A stretch of 41,976 nt of DNA, taken from assembly GCA_013297985.1 (NCBI GenBank), contig JAAFIY010000022.1, forward strand, positions 1 through 41,976. The letters run 5' to 3'. Numbering within the stretch: position 1 is the stretch's first letter; every line of letters begins with the position of its first letter. The DNA comes from Comamonadaceae bacterium. GTDB lineage: Bacteria > Pseudomonadota > Gammaproteobacteria > Burkholderiales > Burkholderiaceae_C. Below the pieces are notes generated by a model, which was not told the DNA's origin, ran no database searches, and saw only the letters and a program-made list of their open reading frames with translations. The position numbers were made by a program, and so were the translations under genes. Shown in pieces: positions 37,463 to 41,976 of the stretch.

Positions 37463-38122
37463 CTCAAGGCAATAGCCCAAGCCGCGCACCGTGGCGATGC
37501 GGATCGGACCCTTTTCAATCTTCTTGCGCAGGCGGTGCACGTACACCTCAATGGCGTTGTTGCTGACCTCTTCGCCCCATTCGCACAGATGCTCGACCAA
37601 CTGGTCTTTGCTCACCAGGCGGCCCGCGCGCTGTAGCAGCACTTCCAGCAGGCCCAGTTCGCGGGCTGACAACTCCACCATCTTGCCGTCCACCATGGCC
37701 ACCCGGCCCGATTGGTCATAGGTGAGCGGGCCGTGCTTGATGGTGGCACTGGCGCCGCCCAGACCGCGGCGCGTGAGGGCGCGCACGCGGGCTTCCAGCT
37801 CATGCAGGCTAAAGGGCTTGGCCATGTAGTCGTCAGCGCCCAGGTCCAGGCCCTTGACGCGCTCTTCCACACTGTCGGCGGCCGTCAAGATGAGCACCGG
37901 CATGGCCGAGCCGCGCCCACGCAGACGCCGCAGCACCTCAAGCCCGTGCATGCGGGGCAAGCCCAGGTCCAAGATGAGCAGATCAAACTCATTTTTGGTG
38001 GCCAAGGCCGCGTCGGCTTGCGAGCCATCGGGCACGTGGTCGGCCGCCGCACCCGACGCACGCAAGGTGCGCAGCAGGCCATCGGCCAGCACTTGGTCGT
38101 CTTCGGCAATCAGAATGCGCAT
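37448..38122 (-). CDS. OmpR-family response regulator
   Basis: 224 residues from the ATG preceded by AAAGGAGA. The receiver domain has the acidic pocket AEDDQ, the phosphorylated Asp in LLILDLGLPRMHG, ILTAADS and the Lys in DYMAKPFS. The C-terminal winged helix (OmpR type) shows LSARELGLLEVLLQRAGRLV and NNAIEVYVHRLRKKIEKG, with TVRGLGYCLEKIPA at the end. The frame continues upstream to 38224 without family sequence. The final codons lie within a dispersed repeat. It is the partner of the TctE-like kinase; targets are unknown. Confidence 0.92.
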   Translation of the reverse strand: MRILIAEDDQVLADGLLRTLRASGAAADHVPDGSQADAALATKNEFDLLILDLGLPRMHGLEVLRRLRGRGSAMPVLILTAADSVEERVKGLDLGADDYMAKPFSLHELEARVRALTRRGLGGASATIKHGPLTYDQSGRVAMVDGKMVELSARELGLLEVLLQRAGRLVSKDQLVEHLCEWGEEVSNNAIEVYVHRLRKKIEKGPIRIATVRGLGYCLEKIPA

Positions 38123-38333
38123 GTGTGTCTCCTTTGCCGGGCCTGCTGGTGGGCCCTGTACGGGTTCGTTGTGGGATGCAAATCCCGACCGACCCAGTGG
38201 GCGATTGTCGCGCCAGCAAGGCACGCTGGGGCGCTTTGGCCGGGATGCTTAGCGTGCCGGACGGCGGCGCGGGTGTCGCTGACCCACATCAAAGAAGCTG
38301 GAGTTGGCGCCAAGGCCCGGCGTGATCTTCGGC

Positions 38334-38918
38334 CTACGTGGCGCGGCGCTTGAGTGGCTTGGCAGGCCCCGCTGACGGCTTCGGTCTGGGCTGCTTGGCG
38401 CTGCGGCTGCCGCTGTCGGGCGGGGCGGCGTCGCTGGCGGCCGCGCCCGCATAGGCCTCCAGGCCCAGGGCGACCACGGTGGCCACGGCGTCGCCCACTT
38501 CAGCGCGAAATTCGTCTTGCGCCTGGCGCACCGCGTCTTCAAAGGCGGCCAGCCAATCTAGCCCGAGCGGGGTGAATCGCAGCCAGCGAGCGCGGGCGTC
38601 GCGCGGGTCGGCCGTGCGCTCGATCAGGCCCCAGGCCAGGCCCTGCTCGATCAGCGCGCCCATGGCCTGGGCCGTCATGCCAGCGGCTTGCGCCAGCTCC
38701 CCCGGGCGCGCACCGTCTAAGGGCAAGTGGCGGGTGAGGTGAATGTGTGCCGCGCTGATCTGCGCACGCTCGGCCAGCCGTGACAGCGCCAGCGGCGCGC
38801 GGGGCGACGCGGCCATCAACTGCAGCACCCGATCATCAAACCGGCGCAGCGCATGGCCCAGCCAGCGACCCAAGTGGGTGGCGCGCCAGGTGTCGTCGGC
38901 GGGGGAAATCGGTGCCAT
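38334..38918 (-). CDS. MarR-family transcriptional regulator
   Basis: 194 residues. The winged helix is visible as LPLDGARPGELAQAAGMTAQ, AMGALIEQGLAWGLIERTAD and PRDARARWLRFTPLG, the last being the typical MarR wing. The N-terminal helix (LGRWLGHALRRFDDRVLQLM) is a dimerisation helix. The last ~30 residues are basic and Pro/Lys-rich. It is divergent from recA, and an inverted repeat lies five bases before its start (38924-38942), consistent with autoregulation. The ligand is unknown. Confidence 0.85.
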   Translation of the reverse strand: MAPISPADDTWRATHLGRWLGHALRRFDDRVLQLMAASPRAPLALSRLAERAQISAAHIHLTRHLPLDGARPGELAQAAGMTAQAMGALIEQGLAWGLIERTADPRDARARWLRFTPLGLDWLAAFEDAVRQAQDEFRAEVGDAVATVVALGLEAYAGAAASDAAPPDSGSRSAKQPRPKPSAGPAKPLKRRAT

Positions 38919-38923
38919 GTATT

Positions 38924-38942
38924 TAGTCAGGTAAACTGATTA
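38924..38942. promoter_or_regulatory. Probable MarR operator
   Basis: TAGTCAG-GTAAA-CTGATTA is an inverted repeat matching at 6 of 7 arm positions with a 5-bp spacer. It begins just upstream of the MarR gene start, overlapping where its promoter would lie. MarR proteins usually bind such short palindromes. It is also about 130 bp before recA, so an effect on recA is conceivable but not needed. Confidence 0.5.
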
Positions 38943-38966
38943 AAAAAACGTGTTTTCTTGAATTTA

Positions 38967-38982
38967 CTGTATTGATACACTG
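38967..38982 (+). promoter_or_regulatory. LexA (SOS) box upstream of recA
   Basis: CTGT-ATTGATAC-ACTG matches the CTGT-N8-ACAG LexA consensus except for one base, and is preceded by TA as in the full consensus. The hexamer TACACT within it could be a -10 element, so LexA binding would block recA transcription. It lies ~90 bp before the recA start codon, in the right place for autoregulated SOS control. Confidence 0.65.
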
Positions 38983-39072
38983 CTGTCCACGCATCCAGTA
39001 ACGAATGCTTGAATTCTCTTAAGTGCGAGTGTTCACTCTCGCCCAATCGCTTGTTTTAAGGAGTTTTTGAAA

Positions 39073-40134
<1,062 letters not shown>

Positions 40135-40146
<12 letters not shown>

Positions 40147-40188
40147 ATAGCTTCTTGCGGCCTATTGATAAGCGGTGCAGCCCAGTTT
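40135..40188 (+). repeat. Dispersed GCTAC palindromic repeat, copy 10 (recA stop to recX start)
   Basis: GCTACAAAATAAATAGC, then TTCTTGCGGCCTATTGAT and AAGCGGTGCAGCCCAGTTT. The reading is ...GTT GCT ACA AAA TAA for the end of recA, so the stop is in the left half. The GTG start of recX lies in the right half. The whole recA-recX junction is therefore made of the element. Confidence 0.8.
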
Positions 40189-40729
40189 GGTCAAACAAAA
40201 AGCCCTGCGCCTGCTGGCGCGGCGTGAGCACACGCGCGCCGAGTTACGCGCCAAGCTGTTGCGTGCGCTAACGCCCCGGCAGGGCGGCGATGCAGCCCTT
40301 GCGGATACCGAGGCCGCCGCTGCCGAGCGGGCTGTGCTACCGACTTGGATCGACACGGCCTTGGATGAACTGCAGGCCCACGGCCTGTTGAGCGACGCGC
40401 GGGCGGTGCAGTCCTTGGCCCGCCAGCACGCCGGGCGCTACGGCCCCGCGCGATTGGCCCAAACGCTCAAAGCACGTGGCGTGGCCGACGCTGATCGCAG
40501 CGTGGCCCTGGCCCAAGCCCGCGAAGGCGAACTGGCTGATGCCCAAGCGCTGTGGCAGCGCCGTTTTGGTGATGAGCCGCCGCCCATTGACCGGCTGCTT
40601 GCCGCCAAAGCCAACGCCAAACAGCAGCGTTTTTTGCTGCAGCGCGGGTTTAGCGCCGAAGTGGTGGCACGCGTGCTGCGGGCCGCTAGGGTCACTCGCT
40701 ATGGCACGGCGCACACCCTGGACGACTGA
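40175..40729 (+). CDS. recX: Regulatory protein RecX
   Basis: 184 residues from a GTG inside the dispersed repeat; I see no clear ribosome site before it. RecX binds RecA filaments and limits their growth. Family features are ALRLLARREHTRAELRAKLL at the N-terminus, LDELQAHGLLSDARAVQSLA and GRYGPARLAQTLKARGV, the three-helix repeats typical of RecX. The region LTPRQGGDAALADTEAAAAE is an insert not usual in short RecX proteins. Close coupling with recA by a 28-bp gap is typical. Confidence 0.9.
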   Translation: MQPSLVKQKALRLLARREHTRAELRAKLLRALTPRQGGDAALADTEAAAAERAVLPTWIDTALDELQAHGLLSDARAVQSLARQHAGRYGPARLAQTLKARGVADADRSVALAQAREGELADAQALWQRRFGDEPPPIDRLLAAKANAKQQRFLLQRGFSAEVVARVLRAARVTRYGTAHTLDD

Positions 40730-40762
40730 GCGCCGCGGGTGGGTGCTGCTGACGCGGACGAC

Positions 40763-41689
40763 TCAGGCCAAGCCCAGCATCAACTCTAGGTTCTGCACCG
40801 CAGCGCCACTGGCGCCCTTGCCTAGGTTGTCAAACTTGGCGGCCAGCACCGCTTGGCCACGGGTGTCGTTGGCAAACACGCTCAGCTCCAACTGATTGGT
40901 GCCGTTCAGGGCCAGGGGCTCCATGCGGCCACCTGCTGCGGGCGGCACCACTTTCACCCACGGGCTGCCCGCATAACGTTCGCGCAGCGCCTCTTCGAGC
41001 TGGGCGCCGCGCGTGACGCCGCGCAGCAGCTCGTAGTGCAGGGCGATGTGGTCAATCATGCCGCTGTGAAAGTTACCCACGGCGGGCACAAAAATGGGCC
41101 GCCGGGTCAGCCCGCTGTAGCGCTGCAGCTCGGGCACATGTTTGTGTTCTAGCGAGAGGCCGTACACATCCAATGGGGGCGCGGTTTTGGCGACTTCATA
41201 GGCTTCGATCATTTGGCGGCCGCCGCCGCTGTAGCCACTGAAGCCTTGCATCACCACGGGGTAGTCGGCGGGCAGCAGCCCGGCGTCAATCAGCGGGCGC
41301 ATCAGCGCAATGCCGCCGGTGGGGTAGCAGCCCGGGTTGGCCACGCGCCGAGCGGTGCGCACCGCGACCAGTTGGGCGGCATTCAGTTCAGGAAAGCCAT
41401 ACACCCAGCCTGGTGCCAAGCGGTGGGCGGTGCTGGCGTCCACTACTTTGGGGGCGCGTTCGCCTGCGCTGTCCATGGCGTCCATCATGGCCACGGCTTC
41501 TTTGGCGGCGTCGTCGTGCAGGCAAAGCACCACCAAGTCGGCCTGGGCGTACAGCGTGCGCTTGGCGGCGGGGTCTTTGCGATCTTCGGCGGCAATCGAC
41601 AGCAGGCGCACGTCAGCCCGGCCTTGCAGGCGTTCGCGAATTTGCAGGCCAGTGGTGCCAGCTTCGCCGTCGATGAAGACCTGGGCCAT
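40763..41689 (-). CDS. argC: N-acetyl-gamma-glutamyl-phosphate reductase (short type)
   Basis: 308 residues, the short ArgC type. It reduces N-acetylglutamyl phosphate to the semialdehyde in arginine synthesis. The NADP loop is [17 protein letters not shown], the catalytic Cys is Cys121 in [11 protein letters not shown], the segment [13 protein letters not shown] lies near the phosphate site, and the usual His is in [12 protein letters not shown]. The C-terminus ends ELMLGLA. The gene sits on the opposite strand between recX and sucC, interrupting the recA-recX-sucC order often found in these bacteria. Confidence 0.93.
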   Translation of the reverse strand: MAQVFIDGEAGTTGLQIRERLQGRADVRLLSIAAEDRKDPAAKRTLYAQADLVVLCLHDDAAKEAVAMMDAMDSAGERAPKVVDASTAHRLAPGWVYGFPELNAAQLVAVRTARRVANPGCYPTGGIALMRPLIDAGLLPADYPVVMQGFSGYSGGGRQMIEAYEVAKTAPPLDVYGLSLEHKHVPELQRYSGLTRRPIFVPAVGNFHSGMIDHIALHYELLRGVTRGAQLEEALRERYAGSPWVKVVPPAAGGRMEPLALNGTNQLELSVFANDTRGQAVLAAKFDNLGKGASGAAVQNLELMLGLA

Positions 41690-41860
41690 GGTGCCAAACC
41701 CCTTACAGCTAAGTGAACCGCTGACTGTAGCGCCTTGTCAGTGTTTATGCGGGGGTGCGTGCTACATTCGCGCCGTTTCGTAGAGCGGTGCGGGGGGCCT
41801 TTGCCAGGGCCGCTGCCTGCCCCGAGTGTTCAGCGTTATTCCTTCATCCCAAGCCATTCC

Positions 41861-41976
41861 ATGAAGATCCACGAATACCAAGGCAAGGAGATCTTGCGCC
41901 AGTTCGGTGTGCCGGTGCCGCGCGGCATTGCAGCCTTTACCGTGCAAGAAGCGGTGGAAGCGGCGCAAAAACTCGG
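41861..41976 (+). CDS. sucC: Succinate-CoA ligase subunit beta, N-terminal part
   Basis: The window ends after 38 codons: [20 protein letters not shown], then [38 protein letters not shown] is the standard N-terminus of the ATP-grasp beta subunit, which forms succinyl-CoA with the alpha subunit in the TCA cycle. Its position beside recA-recX is characteristic of Comamonadaceae. The ATP-grasp domain and the alpha-subunit gene are outside the window. Confidence 0.95.
   Translation, partial: MKIHEYQGKEILRQFGVPVPRGIAAFTVQEAVEAAQKL

Overview
The window is about 42 kb of GC-rich, densely packed bacterial chromosome. Gene content and order point to a betaproteobacterium, most likely in the Comamonadaceae (Rhodoferax, Acidovorax or Polaromonas type). 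The evidence is the recA-recX-(argC)-sucC block, a Bug/TctC binding protein beside a CaiB-type CoA-transferase, birA followed by a SPOR-like protein, a TctE-type sensor kinase, and a dispersed ~55-bp palindromic repeat starting GCTAC. I see no rRNA, tRNA, CRISPR array, integrase or intact insertion sequence. The genus is an inference.

Layout. 1-198 is the N-terminal piece of an M20 amidohydrolase. 378-4591 holds an IclR regulator divergent from an HMG-CoA-lyase-like enzyme, a family III CoA-transferase and a Bug/TctC binding protein, which looks like a small organic-acid catabolic unit. 4814-12440 is one tightly overlapping operon: a TIGR04076 protein, an aldo/keto reductase, a periplasmic binding protein, an aldo/keto reductase-Rid fusion, and a complete branched-chain-amino-acid-type ABC transporter. 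A convergent GntR/FCD regulator overlaps its 3' end. 13335-16001 is fadD plus a BASS-family symporter. 16002-20022 holds a small unknown ORF, a protein resembling bacterial transglutaminase Tgl, an rfaE2-type nucleotidyltransferase and a degenerate HD-GYP protein.

20027-28792 pairs a ferritin-like diiron protein with a divergent eight-gene operon: flavin amine oxidase, DUF1365, cyclopropane-fatty-acid-synthase-like methyltransferase, chalcone-isomerase-like protein, MFS transporter, DUF3833 lipoprotein, SDR and an NTF2-like protein. It resembles the membrane-lipid modification (furan fatty acid) clusters that other proteobacteria induce under light or singlet oxygen. A strong 14-bp-arm palindrome precedes it. 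28793-29382 is a gene-free stretch full of nested inverted repeats. 29383-35759 holds topB, a SET-domain protein, birA, a SPOR-like protein and a GST. 35810-38918 is a two-component system and a MarR regulator. 38919-41976 is recA, recX, argC (opposite strand) and the start of sucC.

Most notable observations. (1) Ten copies of a GCTAC...GTAGC repeat recur about every 4 kb. One acts as an intrinsic terminator. One supplies the recA stop codon and the recX start codon. Three lie in frame inside protein genes, always in the same orientation and codon phase. (2) A gene-free region is predicted to fold into a multi-branched structure closed by a perfect 27-bp stem. (3) The ABC transporter operon carries two aldo/keto reductases, one fused to a Rid domain that lacks the usual catalytic arginine.
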